Of a DNA stretch of 44,285 nt, positions 17,482-26,299 are shown piece after piece. The notes beneath the pieces were generated by a model, which was not told where the DNA came from, did not search any database, and saw only the letters and a program-made list of their open reading frames with translations. Origin of the DNA: Pseudomonas sp. GM21 (GTDB taxonomy: Bacteria; Pseudomonadota; Gammaproteobacteria; Pseudomonadales; Pseudomonadaceae). The position numbers were made by a program, and so were the translations under genes. Position 1 is the first letter of the stretch. The number at the start of each line of letters is the position of its first letter. The stretch spans positions 1-44,285 of the forward strand of contig NZ_AKJS01000097.1 in NCBI RefSeq assembly GCF_000282215.1. The letters are read 5' to 3'.

Positions 17482-18161
17482 TCAGCTCCAGCCCGCTTTG
17501 GTTTTACGGCCGGAGTAGAGCACCAGCAACACCGCAAAAGAGAACACCAGCATCGCCCCGGCCAGCCAATGGGCCTGGGCATATTCCATGGCTTCGACAT
17601 GATCATAGATCTGCACCGACACCACGCGAGTCTTGTCCGGGATGTTGCCGCCGATCATCAACACCACGCCGAACTCGCCAACGGTGTGGGCGAAGCCGAG
17701 GATCGCAGCAGTGATAAAACCGGGGCGTGCCAACGGCAGGATCACGCTGAAGAAGGTGTCCCATGGATTCGCGCGCAAGGTCGCGGCGACCTCCAATGGG
17801 CGAGTGCCAATGGCGGAAAAGGCGTTTTGCAGCGGTTGAACCACGAACGGCATTGAATACAGGACTGAGCCAACGACCAACCCCGCAAAACTGAAGGTCA
17901 GGGTGCCCAACCCCAGTGATTGAGTGAACTGACCGACAAAGCCATGAGGACCCAATGCCAGCAACAAATAAAAACCAATCACGGTGGGCGGCAGGACCAG
18001 AGGCAGGGCGACAATCGCCCCGACCGGGCCGCGCAACCAGGAGCGGGTGCGCGACAGCCATAACGCAATCGGAGTGCCGATGACCAGCAGGATGGCCGTC
18101 GTCAGGGACGCCAGTTTGAGAGTCAGCCAGATGGCGGAAAAGTCGGCACTCGTCAGCGTCA

Positions 18162-18162
<1 letters not shown>
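17482..18162 (-). CDS. modB: Molybdate ABC transporter permease
   Basis: Inner-membrane permease of 226 residues with about five or six hydrophobic segments. It carries the ABC-permease coupling motif [25 protein letters not shown] (here broken as [10 protein letters not shown] then [15 protein letters not shown]), which docks on ModC. Its ATG overlaps the modA stop by one base (TAATG), showing translational coupling. It ends three bases before modC. Length and neighbours are standard for ModB. Confidence 0.95.
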
Positions 18163-19180
<1,018 letters not shown>

Positions 19181-19188
19181 GGATCGCG

Positions 19189-20253
19189 TTATCGATGGAG
19201 CAGCTTGGCCAGTCCGGCGTCCGCCAGGTGTCGGGTCAATTCTGCCGCCGTCATTTCAGCGCCTAATCTGAATGCCTGCCCGGCCCACAGATTGCTGAAA
19301 TCCGCTTCGTCCTTGGCTCGCAACGGCATCAGCGCACCACCGGCGAGTGGGAAGGTCGGCGCTTTATCGCAGATCGGCCCAAGCTCGCGCATCACCCGAT
19401 TGAGGATGCCGCGCGCCGGGCGACCGGTGAAAATGTTAGTGACGGCGGTCTCACTCTCTTTGGCGGTGCGCAATGCTTTGTAATGTGAGCCGCTGACCTT
19501 GGCTTCCGGTGTGAACAAGTAAGCCGTACCGACCTGCACCGCCGAGGCGCCCAACACAAAGGCGGCAGCCACCCCCCGCGCATCACTGATTCCGCCGGCT
19601 GCAATCACCGGCACGTTCACGGCATCGACAATCTGCGGCACCAAGGCAAAGGTCCCGACCTGGCTGCTCAGATGGTCACTGAGAAACATCCCGCGATGAC
19701 CACCGGCCTCGTAACCCATGGCGATGATTGCGTCGCAGCCTTGCTGTTCCAGCCAGACGGCTTCTTCGACCGTGGTGGCCGAGGAGAGAATTTTCGCGCC
19801 GGTGGCTTTTACCCGATCCAGCAGGGATTTTTCCGGCAGGCCGAAGTGAAAGCTGACCACTTCAGGGCGAAACGCTTCGACGACCTCGCAGGCAGCGGCA
19901 TCGAACGGTGCTCGATTTGAAACCGGTGTCGGCGCGTCGAAATCGGCGCCCAGTTCCCGGTAGTAAGGTTCCAGCAGATCCTTCCAGTCCCGAGCGCGTT
20001 GCTCATCAGGAGCCGGAACCTGATGGCAGAAATAGTTGATGTTGAACGGGCGCTGGGTATGTTGGCGAATCGTCTGCAACTCTTCGCGCAGTTGCTCGAC
20101 GCTGAGCATCGCAGCCGGCATCGAGCCCAGACCGCCGGCGTTGCTCGTCGCGATGACCATGGCCGATCCATTGGCGCCGGCCATGGGGGCCTGAATGATC
20201 GGCAGTTCGATACCGAGCAGGTCGAGAATGCGGGTGTCTGGCCATTGGCTCAT
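19189..20253 (-). CDS. Nitronate monooxygenase (2-nitropropane dioxygenase family)
   Basis: FMN-dependent enzyme of 354 residues that oxidises nitronates such as propionate-3-nitronate. The TIM-barrel begins LGIELPIIQAPMAGANGSAM. NAGGLGSMPAAM, the active-site region EAGGHRGMFLSDH and the flavin-phosphate segment VPVIAAGGISDARGVAAAFVLGA (split here by family habit) are all present, as is GTAYLFTPEA. These fit class I NMO. The ATG at 20253 has GGAG about ten bases upstream. It is divergent from the AcuI-like gene with 187 bp between, which may hold both promoters; no specific site was identified. Substrate not determinable from sequence. Confidence 0.88.
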   Translation of the reverse strand: MSQWPDTRILDLLGIELPIIQAPMAGANGSAMVIATSNAGGLGSMPAAMLSVEQLREELQTIRQHTQRPFNINYFCHQVPAPDEQRARDWKDLLEPYYRELGADFDAPTPVSNRAPFDAAACEVVEAFRPEVVSFHFGLPEKSLLDRVKATGAKILSSATTVEEAVWLEQQGCDAIIAMGYEAGGHRGMFLSDHLSSQVGTFALVPQIVDAVNVPVIAAGGISDARGVAAAFVLGASAVQVGTAYLFTPEAKVSGSHYKALRTAKESETAVTNIFTGRPARGILNRVMRELGPICDKAPTFPLAGGALMPLRAKDEADFSNLWAGQAFRLGAEMTAAELTRHLADAGLAKLLHR

Positions 20254-20440
20254 GTCATTGATGCTCCGACGTCAAAACAGGGCAGGGACGGTAGAACCGG
20301 TTTTTTACCAGCTATCACAGGTGCAGGGCCAGTCGACTTTTGGCCGGCCTGCGGTTTGGCTGAAAGTCTTGTACGGCGAAATGTTGGTTTGTGGTATTTC
20401 AAGGGTCCCACATCCTGATTGATTCCATTGAGAGGCAACG

Positions 20441-21424
20441 ATGTTCAACGGTATTTTGATCGATAAAGACGACAGCGGTTACCGGGCCACACTGCAACAG
20501 ATCAATGACGATCAACTGCCCGAGGGCGATGTGACGGTGCGCGTGGCGTACAGCACCTTGAACTTCAAGGATGGTCTGGCAATCACCGGCAGCAGTCCGG
20601 TGGTGCGAAAATTCCCCATGGTGCCGGGGATTGATCTGGCCGGCACTGTCGAAGTCAGTGAGCACCCGGACTACAAGGTCGGTGATCAGGTCGTACTCAA
20701 TGGCTGGGGCGTGGGTGAAGGACATTGGGGTGGATTAGCGCAGAAGACACGCCTGAACGGTGACTGGCTGATTCCGCTGCCGAAGGAATTTACTACGGCT
20801 CAAGCAATGGCCATCGGCACCGCAGGCTACACGGCAATGCTGAGCATCCTGGCGCGGGAACATAACGGTGTGACGCCGGAGCAAGGCGACGTACTGGTGA
20901 CCGGTGCCAACGGTGGTGTAGGCAGTTTCGCCATCGCGCTACTGAGCAAGCTGGGCTATCGCGTCGTCGCCTCCACCGGTCGTACGTCCGAGCACGAGTA
21001 CCTCAAACAGCTAGGCGCCAGTGAAATCATCGACCGCGCCACGTTGTCCGAACCCGGCAAACCGTTGGCCAAGGAACGTTGGGCGGCGGTCATAGACTCG
21101 GTCGGCAGTCACACGCTGGCCAATGCCTGCGCCAGTACAAAGGCTAACGGCACGGTCGCTGCCTGTGGTCTGGCGCAAGGCATGGACTTCCCGGCTTCGG
21201 TCGCACCGTTTATTTTGCGTGGCGTGACATTGGCCGGGATCAACAGCGTGACCCAGCCCAAGGCCAGACGCGTACTGGCCTGGAATCGACTGGCCAAGGA
21301 TCTGGACTTCGCGTTGTTGCCGTTGATCAGTCATGAAATCGGGTTGAGCGAGGCGATCGAAGCGGCACCGCGTCTGCTTGCCGGGCAATTGCGCGGGCGG
21401 GTGGTGGTCGACGTGAATCACTGA
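20441..21424 (+). CDS. AcuI/YhdH-family acrylyl-CoA reductase (MDR superfamily)
   Basis: Zinc-free medium-chain reductase of 327 residues, NADPH-dependent. The N-terminal GroES-like domain has YSTLNFKDGLAITG and FPMVPGIDLAGTV. The Rossmann domain has VLVTGANGGVGSFAIALLSK and a following VVASTGR at the NADP-binding position. This set is typical of YhdH/AcuI, which reduces acryloyl-CoA to propionyl-CoA and protects against acrylate toxicity. The C-terminus ends QLRGRVVVDVNH. A GAGG precedes the ATG at 20441. It converges on ada with no gap between stops. Confidence 0.88.
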   Translation: MFNGILIDKDDSGYRATLQQINDDQLPEGDVTVRVAYSTLNFKDGLAITGSSPVVRKFPMVPGIDLAGTVEVSEHPDYKVGDQVVLNGWGVGEGHWGGLAQKTRLNGDWLIPLPKEFTTAQAMAIGTAGYTAMLSILAREHNGVTPEQGDVLVTGANGGVGSFAIALLSKLGYRVVASTGRTSEHEYLKQLGASEIIDRATLSEPGKPLAKERWAAVIDSVGSHTLANACASTKANGTVAACGLAQGMDFPASVAPFILRGVTLAGINSVTQPKARRVLAWNRLAKDLDFALLPLISHEIGLSEAIEAAPRLLAGQLRGRVVVDVNH

Positions 21425-22489
21425 TCAGCGCGTCTCGCGTTCCAGCAATTGGCGCTTGCGCTCAACCCCCCAGCGATAGCCTGACAGGTTGCCGTCGCTA
21501 CGCACCACGCGGTGGCAAGGAATCGCCACCGCCAGACTGTTCGCGCCGCATGCCTGGGCCACGGCGCGCACGGCTTTTGGCGAGCCGATGCGTTGGGCAA
21601 TCTCGGCATAACTGGCGGTGCTGCCGGCGGGAATCTCGCGCAAGGCTTGCCAGACGCGTTCCTGAAACGCCGTGCCGCGCACGTCCAGCGGCAAGTCCAG
21701 GCCGACGGCTGGGGCTTCGATAAATCCCACCACCTGGGCGACCAGTTGCTCGAACTCATGATCTGCACCGATCAGGTTGGCACGGCGAAATTTGTCCTGT
21801 AGGTCGCAGACCAGTTGATGCGGATCATCTCCCAGCAGAATCGCGCAAACCCCGCGTGCGCTTTGCGCCACCAGAATGGCCCCCAGGGAACATTGGCCGA
21901 CGGCAAAACGGATGTCGGTATTGTGCCCCTCAGCGCGGTAGTCCCCCGGCTTCATGCCCAACAAATGATCTGCTGCTTCATAGAAACGACTATTGGAATT
22001 GAAGCCGGCGTCATACAAGGCGTCGGTGACCGAGCCACCCTCCATCAGGCGTTCACGCACCTTGCGCGAGCGATGGGCCGTGGCATAACCCTTGGGAGTC
22101 AGCCCGGTGACGGCTTTGAACACGCGGTGGAAGTGGAAACTGCTGAGGCCCGCGGATTCTGCCAGCTCATTGAGCGTCGGCAGGTTTTCGGCGGATTCGA
22201 TGTGCCGGCAGGCGGCGGCAACGGTAGCCGCGTGCTGGGCAGTGACGTCACTTTGATCTTTTGCGGCGCGTTTGCTTGGACGATAGCCCGCCGCTTGAGC
22301 CAGCTCCGGCGTGTCGAAAAATTCGACATTTTGCGGTTTCGGCAAGCGCGCCAGGCTGCTGGGGCGGCAGTAGATGCCGGTGGTTTTTACCCCATAGACA
22401 AACTGCCCGTCCGCGGCCGGATCGCGGGCGACGACTGCGGCCCAGCGAGGATCGATCTCGGTTGCTGTTTTAGTCGAATGAGTTGTCAT
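21425..22489 (-). CDS. ada: Ada-type methyltransferase/regulator with a degenerate zinc site
   Basis: Protein of 354 residues with three domains: an Ada N-terminal domain (about 12-80), an AraC helix-turn-helix (about 95-185, with GLSSFHFHRVFKAVTGLTPKG) and an O6-methylguanine-DNA methyltransferase whose acceptor is Cys325 in IPCHRVV. The first domain normally binds zinc through four Cys and accepts methyl groups from phosphotriesters. Here only C41 remains; the positions of E. coli C42, C69 and C72 read S45, S72 and A75, verified in the DNA. The acceptor in E. coli is C38, equivalent to C41. Sensing may thus be altered. The ATG at 22489 is chosen because the in-frame ATG at 22516 has no ribosome site. 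An Ada-box lies 66 bp upstream. Confidence 0.9.
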   Translation of the reverse strand: MTTHSTKTATEIDPRWAAVVARDPAADGQFVYGVKTTGIYCRPSSLARLPKPQNVEFFDTPELAQAAGYRPSKRAAKDQSDVTAQHAATVAAACRHIESAENLPTLNELAESAGLSSFHFHRVFKAVTGLTPKGYATAHRSRKVRERLMEGGSVTDALYDAGFNSNSRFYEAADHLLGMKPGDYRAEGHNTDIRFAVGQCSLGAILVAQSARGVCAILLGDDPHQLVCDLQDKFRRANLIGADHEFEQLVAQVVGFIEAPAVGLDLPLDVRGTAFQERVWQALREIPAGSTASYAEIAQRIGSPKAVRAVAQACGANSLAVAIPCHRVVRSDGNLSGYRWGVERKRQLLERETR

Positions 22490-22554
22490 GTCTGTATGTC
22501 CATTGACCCGTTTCATTCAGATTAATCAGGCGGCAGGGGCATCGCACTCCGGGT

Positions 22555-22568
22555 CTTGCGGTCAAATT
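22555..22568 (-). promoter_or_regulatory. Ada-box upstream of ada
   Basis: On the reverse strand AATTTGACCGCAAG fits the known Ada operator AAT-N6-GCAA exactly. It is 66 bp before the ada ATG, in the gap after alkB, with a TTAATC-type -10 candidate 30 bp downstream. It belongs to a 24-base stretch (22545-22568) repeated with two differences before the 2OG oxygenase gene. Confidence 0.7.
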
Positions 22569-22576
22569 CGAGCGCT

Positions 22577-23242
22577 TCATCCGGCCGTGCGAAACGTAAA
22601 ATTGATCCTTTGTTCGCCCAGTCTCGGATGATGACCGTCCTTGATCGGCAGTACGCCGTGATAGCGCAAACGGTCCACGCCACCCCAGATCACGATGTCA
22701 CCATGCAGCAACGGCACGCGACGGCTTTTATCGCTTCGTTCAAAGCCACCAAACAGGAACGTCGCCGGCAATCCTAGCGACACCGACACAATCGGGGCTG
22801 CGTAGGAACCTTCGTCTCTGTCCTGGTGCAATGACATCCTGGCCCCTGGGACATAACGGTTGATCAGGCAGGAGTCGGGGACGAAGTCCGGGAATCCCGC
22901 TTCACGCGCCGCTGCTTGGGCCAGTTCGAAAAACACCTCAGGCATCGCGGGCCAGGGTTGCCCGGTCTGTGGGTCATTGCGCGTGTATTTGTAGCCACTT
23001 CGGTCAGTAGTCCAGCCCAAGTCTCCGCAACTGCTTAACGCCACCGACATGGTAAAGCCGCCGGGTGTGACCATCTGCCGAAACGGTGCGGCCGCTAAAA
23101 CCGCGTCCAGTGCGGTCAGTAACGGACCCAGCCAGGGCAGGGCAAAACCACGCAAGACGCAGGCTTGTTCGCCGATTTGCTCGCGTCTGGGTGGCTGCTC
23201 GGGTTCTGTGTCGGCAAACAAATCCAGGGTGATGGGGCTCAT
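22577..23242 (-). CDS. alkB: Alkylated DNA repair dioxygenase AlkB
   Basis: Fe(II)/2-oxoglutarate dioxygenase of 221 residues that oxidatively removes methyl groups from 1-methyladenine and 3-methylcytosine. Metal ligands are H139 and D141 in SLHQDRDEG and H195 in RLRYHGV. R212 and R218 in QRINFTFR hold 2-oxoglutarate. All five are eight positions later than E. coli AlkB, consistent with full conservation. NRYVPGARMSLHQD and PLLHGDIVIWGG are family hallmarks. The ATG at 23242 lies three bases after the stop of the upstream 2OG oxygenase gene with little ribosome site of its own, so it is probably coupled. Ada lies downstream behind its own Ada-box. Confidence 0.93.
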   Translation of the reverse strand: MSPITLDLFADTEPEQPPRREQIGEQACVLRGFALPWLGPLLTALDAVLAAAPFRQMVTPGGFTMSVALSSCGDLGWTTDRSGYKYTRNDPQTGQPWPAMPEVFFELAQAAAREAGFPDFVPDSCLINRYVPGARMSLHQDRDEGSYAAPIVSVSLGLPATFLFGGFERSDKSRRVPLLHGDIVIWGGVDRLRYHGVLPIKDGHHPRLGEQRINFTFRTAG

Positions 23243-23245
23243 GAG

Positions 23246-23914
23246 TCATAACGCATCGTGAAAGATGATTCCAAGAGTATGCCGTTTTCCGCTGTGCACG
23301 CGACTCACACCGTGGCGCATGTTCACTCGGTAATAGCCGCGAACACCTTTGACCGGCCGCTGACTGACGGCAAAGATCAGGGCATCGCCTTTCTTCAGGT
23401 CAATGACCTGAGGACGTGACTGCATGCGCGGGCGCTGTTCGGTCAGGACGAATTCGCCACCGGTAAAATCCTCGTCCGGTGCTGACAGAAGAATCGCCAC
23501 TTGCAGCGGGAAGACGTGTTCGCCGTACAAATCCTGATGCAGGCAGTTGTAGTCCTGAGGGCCATATTGCAGCAATAAGGGGGTTGGGCGTTCCTGCCCG
23601 GCGGCATGGCAGCGTTGCAGAAATGCTTCGTGCGTGGCCGCAAAGCGCGTCGGCAGGTCCATGCATTCGTACCAGCGATTGGCAATCGGCACCAGTGCGG
23701 GGTAGAGCTCGCTGCGCAAACGGGCGACAGGATCCGGCAGGGGGTATTTGAAGTACTTGTACTCGCCGCGGCCAAAACCGTGACGAGCCATGTTCACCTG
23801 TGAGCGAAAGAGCTCAGGCTGCCCGTACAGGGCGCTGATTTCGTCGCAGGCCTTGGCACTCAGGAGTGATCGGATTATGGCGCAGCCATCCTGATCGAGT
23901 TGTTGCTCCAACAT
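23246..23914 (-). CDS. 2OG-Fe(II) oxygenase of the alkylation-repair operon
   Basis: Dioxygenase of 222 residues. The metal triad is H126 and D128 in NCLHQDLYGEHVFPLQVAIL (HxD) and H201 in VNMRHGVSRVHSGKRHTLGI. The core domain lies at about 110-220, with GGEFVLTEQRPR as the double-stranded beta-helix segment. The substrate is unknown; it is not AlkB itself. It precedes alkB with three bases between, and an Ada-box lies 70 bp before its ATG, so it is a likely member of the adaptive response. The ribosome site is weak (AAGG-like). Confidence 0.85.
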   Translation of the reverse strand: MLEQQLDQDGCAIIRSLLSAKACDEISALYGQPELFRSQVNMARHGFGRGEYKYFKYPLPDPVARLRSELYPALVPIANRWYECMDLPTRFAATHEAFLQRCHAAGQERPTPLLLQYGPQDYNCLHQDLYGEHVFPLQVAILLSAPDEDFTGGEFVLTEQRPRMQSRPQVIDLKKGDALIFAVSQRPVKGVRGYYRVNMRHGVSRVHSGKRHTLGIIFHDAL

Positions 23915-23983
23915 GTTCTGAGGCCTTGACCAGATGTTTGATGGGGCAGTCTAGGCGACGGGGGAGGCGCGAACACTCCGGTG

Positions 23984-23997
23984 CTTGCGGTCAAATT
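23984..23997 (-). promoter_or_regulatory. Ada-box upstream of the 2OG oxygenase-alkB genes
   Basis: On the reverse strand AATTTGACCGCAAG, identical to the site before ada, 70 bp before the ATG at 23914. A TAGACT-type -10 candidate lies 30 bp downstream, the same spacing as at ada. The 24-base context (23974-23997) differs from the ada copy at two adjacent bases only. Confidence 0.7.
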
Positions 23998-24039
23998 TTC
24001 AGCAGCAGGAGCAGACATCCATGCTGTCGCTCCGGGCTG

Positions 24040-24210
24040 TTACAGCGCTTTGCTGACGCTGATGTCACTGATGACGTCATCACTCTGGCCATGAATGGCG
24101 TCAAGCGCTGCCTTGGCTTCTTCGGCGGTGCCGTTTTCAAGGTGGGCAAACTCGAAGCGGCGTTCACCGTTGAGTTTGTATTTGATGACGTACTTGGTCG
24201 TTTGGGCCAC
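24040..24210 (-). CDS. Small conserved protein with a GTG start
   Basis: Protein of 56 residues reading VAQTTKYVIKYKLNGERRFE and FAHLENGTAEEAKAALDAIH before a Ser/Asp-rich end. It starts with GTG at 24210 and is preceded by CAGGTAAG about seven bases upstream. The beta-alpha look and the alternation of charged residues are those of a real gene, and the frame is open for its full length. The function is unknown; it is not secreted. It lies in a run of small genes. Confidence 0.6.
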   Translation of the reverse strand: MAQTTKYVIKYKLNGERRFEFAHLENGTAEEAKAALDAIHGQSDDVISDISVSKAL

Positions 24211-24245
24211 GGTCTTACCTGCCTTGTTTCATGTGCGGACGTTAC

Positions 24246-24548
24246 TCAGCTCAGTTTCGTGCTGGAGCGACGGATGATCTTGATCGAGTGTGTCAGGGTC
24301 GGTTTGCGGGTCACGCTGATCGGCCGGCGGTTGACCGTGTCGATGGTGATGTTCCAGAAACCGGTGCTCGGTGCGGTAATCCGAGCCGGGAAGGTGTCGA
24401 ATGCGCCGCCGTGGTAGGTGTGACGACCGCCATTTTTGAAGCTGCGGAAGTTGGCGTCGTTCATCAAGCGGATGTTGCACGTTTGGGAGCACTGGATGAC
24501 GACGATGTCGTCTTCATTGAGGTGCTCGCGCTGGTGGATAAATTTCAT
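24246..24548 (-). CDS. DUF1883 domain protein
   Basis: Protein of 100 residues spanning the whole DUF1883 domain. It starts MKFIHQREHLNEDDIVVIQC and continues SQTCNIRLMNDANFRSFKNG, HTYHGGAFDTFPARITAP and GFWNITIDTVNRRPISVT. These are beta-rich segments with a characteristic aromatic-glycine core. No enzymatic residues are evident. The ATG at 24548 has GGAGG six bases upstream. DUF1883 proteins have been linked to TIR-domain companions in other bacteria, but no TIR gene is here. Function unknown. Confidence 0.8.
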   Translation of the reverse strand: MKFIHQREHLNEDDIVVIQCSQTCNIRLMNDANFRSFKNGGRHTYHGGAFDTFPARITAPSTGFWNITIDTVNRRPISVTRKPTLTHSIKIIRRSSTKLS

Positions 24549-24760
24549 GAGGCGCCTCCAGAAGGGCTTTTTCTACAAAATCAAAACGATAGCATGGGCG
24601 ATGGGCGCAGTTTATCAGCCCGTACAGGTTATTATCCGGTCGTCGCGCTCCGCTTTGACAATTAAAACCGGTTATTCGCCTTCCCATGAGTGATAAAAGT
24701 GATAAGCCTCGGAGAAAATCAGCCATTGTGCTGTCGGAGGGTCTTTATCGGAGGTTTTGT

Positions 24761-25117
24761 ATGAAGTGGGGTGTGTTAGTGCTGCCGTTAGCATTGGTCG
24801 TGAGTGGCTGCGCGAATGTTTCGGAGATCGACAAGACGCTACCAACCATGAGCGTGATCTCAGGCAAGAAGCCCCAGGAATACGCCCAGTGCCTGGTTGT
24901 ACAATTGGCCGAGAGTCGTGGCGCCTTGCGGTTGGAATCGCAAAAAGACGGAATGCGTGTGATCGTTCCGGCGAAGTTCTCGTCGGACCCGGCCGCGGTC
25001 TTTGACATTGAAGAGCGCTCCAGTGGCAGCAGCATCAAGCTGCATGAGCGGATGTCCAATGTGCCAGTGCGGCCCATGGACGTACAGAAAGCCGCCAATA
25101 CCTGTATTTCCGGCTGA
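24761..25117 (+). CDS. Small lipoprotein
   Basis: Putative lipoprotein of 118 residues. The signal peptide MKWGVLVLPLALVVSGCANV has the lipobox VSGC with the lipidated Cys at 17. The mature part is polar (VISGKKPQEYAQCLVVQLAE) and ends AANTCISG. No family is recognised. The ATG at 24761 follows GGAGG by seven bases, while an in-frame ATG at 24686 would put the signal peptide in the middle of the protein. It is followed by a 13-bp hairpin terminator. Confidence 0.75.
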   Translation: MKWGVLVLPLALVVSGCANVSEIDKTLPTMSVISGKKPQEYAQCLVVQLAESRGALRLESQKDGMRVIVPAKFSSDPAAVFDIEERSSGSSIKLHERMSNVPVRPMDVQKAANTCISG

Positions 25118-25140
25118 TAGACTAGCGAAGAACAACATTG

Positions 25141-25169
25141 ATGCCGTCAAAGCTGTGCTTTGACGGCAT
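25141..25169 (+). terminator. Long perfect hairpin after the lipoprotein gene
   Basis: Perfect 13-base-pair stem with a three-base loop: arms ATGCCGTCAAAGC and GCTTTGACGGCAT. It starts 24 bp after the stop at 25117 and is followed by TGTCATTTCT, a poor T tract. It also lies just upstream of the next gene's ribosome site. Confidence 0.6.
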
Positions 25170-25189
25170 TGTCATTTCTGGAGTCAGGC

Positions 25190-25420
25190 ATGAAGCGAGA
25201 GCAGGTTCGGGAGCGCCATGCAGAGGGCCACATCTCTGCCACCCATGTGATTCAGAATCCGGCGGATCCAGGCGAATGGATCGTATTTTTCAAAAAAAGC
25301 GCCGGGCGCAGTTATTTTCTGGTGGACGATAACGATGAGGTCGAATCTTTCAGTCGTCTCGACGACTTGATCGAGGCCGTGCGTGGCCTCGGGATCAAAT
25401 TCGCTGAAATTCACATGTAA
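25190..25420 (+). CDS. Small conserved hypothetical protein
   Basis: Protein of 76 residues starting MKREQVRERHAEGHISATHV. It has a beta-rich centre with WIVFFKKSAGRSYFLVDDND and a helix DDLIEAVRGLGIKFAEIHM. It appears widespread in Pseudomonas, but no function is known to me. The ATG at 25190 follows GGAG by six bases, and the first bases after the upstream hairpin contain this site. It ends 10 bp before the convergent lipoprotein gene. Not secreted. Confidence 0.7.
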   Translation: MKREQVRERHAEGHISATHVIQNPADPGEWIVFFKKSAGRSYFLVDDNDEVESFSRLDDLIEAVRGLGIKFAEIHM

Positions 25421-25430
25421 GGTCGATGCC

Positions 25431-25712
25431 TTACTTGCAGACCACAACAACGCTGCGGTTCTTGAAATTGCCGACGTCGACACCCAGGGTCTTGTCGATT
25501 TCCTTGGGTGCCGGCGTGCCGTCGGTCCCGACAATTCGGTAGCCGGTACCAGCGCAGGAGGCATCGGCTTTTTCATAGCACGTGGCCCAGGAGTTGGCTT
25601 CGCCGGAGCAGTCGATGGTCAGCCCCTGTTCACCATTATTCAGGTAAGTCGTTTCCGAGGAGGCGCAGCCGCTCAAGGTCAATACTGCAAGCAATGGCAA
25701 AAATTTAGTCAT
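25431..25712 (-). CDS. Small lipoprotein
   Basis: Lipoprotein of 93 residues. MTKFLPLLAVLTLSGCASSE has the lipobox LSGC with Cys16. The mature part has paired cysteines (IDCSGEANSWATCYEKADAS, then CAGTGYRIVG and VVVVCK), probably forming disulphides. ASCAGTGYRIVG resembles the end of small outer-membrane-associated lipoproteins in Pseudomonas, function unknown. The ATG at 25712 lacks a strong ribosome site. Confidence 0.7.
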   Translation of the reverse strand: MTKFLPLLAVLTLSGCASSETTYLNNGEQGLTIDCSGEANSWATCYEKADASCAGTGYRIVGTDGTPAPKEIDKTLGVDVGNFKNRSVVVVCK

Positions 25713-25805
25713 GTTGTTGTCGTCGTCTGGATGATAGGGCTAAGCGCTGTGACAGCGCTGGCGTCAAAAGGTTATAGCGAAGGGCCACGTCATTGCAGAC
25801 AAACA

Positions 25806-25834
25806 CAAAAAAGCCCTGCGCAGGGGCAGGGCTT
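25806..25834 (-). terminator. Terminator of the gene at 25853
   Basis: On the reverse strand AAGCCCTGC, a six-base loop and GCAGGGCTT form a nine-pair stem followed by TTTT. It starts 19 bp after the stop at 25853. Confidence 0.75.
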
Positions 25835-25852
25835 GGTCACAAAGGGTTCAGA

Positions 25853-26044
25853 TCAAGTTTTGTCTTTTCCGCGACGTGCGACGGGCGGGTGTTCAAGCTG
25901 CAATACCGATGCCACTTCAATCGCCGTGGCTTCAGTAGTGAAAGGCCCGGCGATATTCTCGGTATCGCCGAAGTTGCGTATCCACCACTGGCTGTCTTCA
26001 GCCTGTTTGATCAGGAACCCGTTGACGCTTTTTGCTTCCGACAT
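25853..26044 (-). CDS. Small conserved hypothetical protein
   Basis: Protein of 63 residues beginning MSEAKSVNGFLIKQAEDSQW. The core WWIRNFGDTENIAGPF is followed by a helix TEATAIEVASVLQLEH and a basic tail ARRGKDKT. I recognise the type from other Pseudomonas but not its role. The short frame is closed by a good terminator at 25806-25834, which supports it as a gene. ATG at 26044 with no strong ribosome site. Confidence 0.6.
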   Translation of the reverse strand: MSEAKSVNGFLIKQAEDSQWWIRNFGDTENIAGPFTTEATAIEVASVLQLEHPPVARRGKDKT

Positions 26045-26299
26045 CTATCTGCCTCGTTGGCTGGTTCAATTAGGCAATGATAGCGCCAAATGCACTCGGG
26101 AAGTGCCGATGGGCGTATGGTGGTGCGATTGCTGCTAGTGCAGGTTTGAAGTTATCTGCTATCTGTTAGACGCTGCGGAACTATCTGCGGGAATATTTCT
26201 CTATGATGGCATCGGTTAGCCAGTGCGGGGCATTGTAAGGTGCGCGCCGCCTGATTAGACTGCGCCGAACTCGTACACACAGCCCTTTCAAGGACTTTT

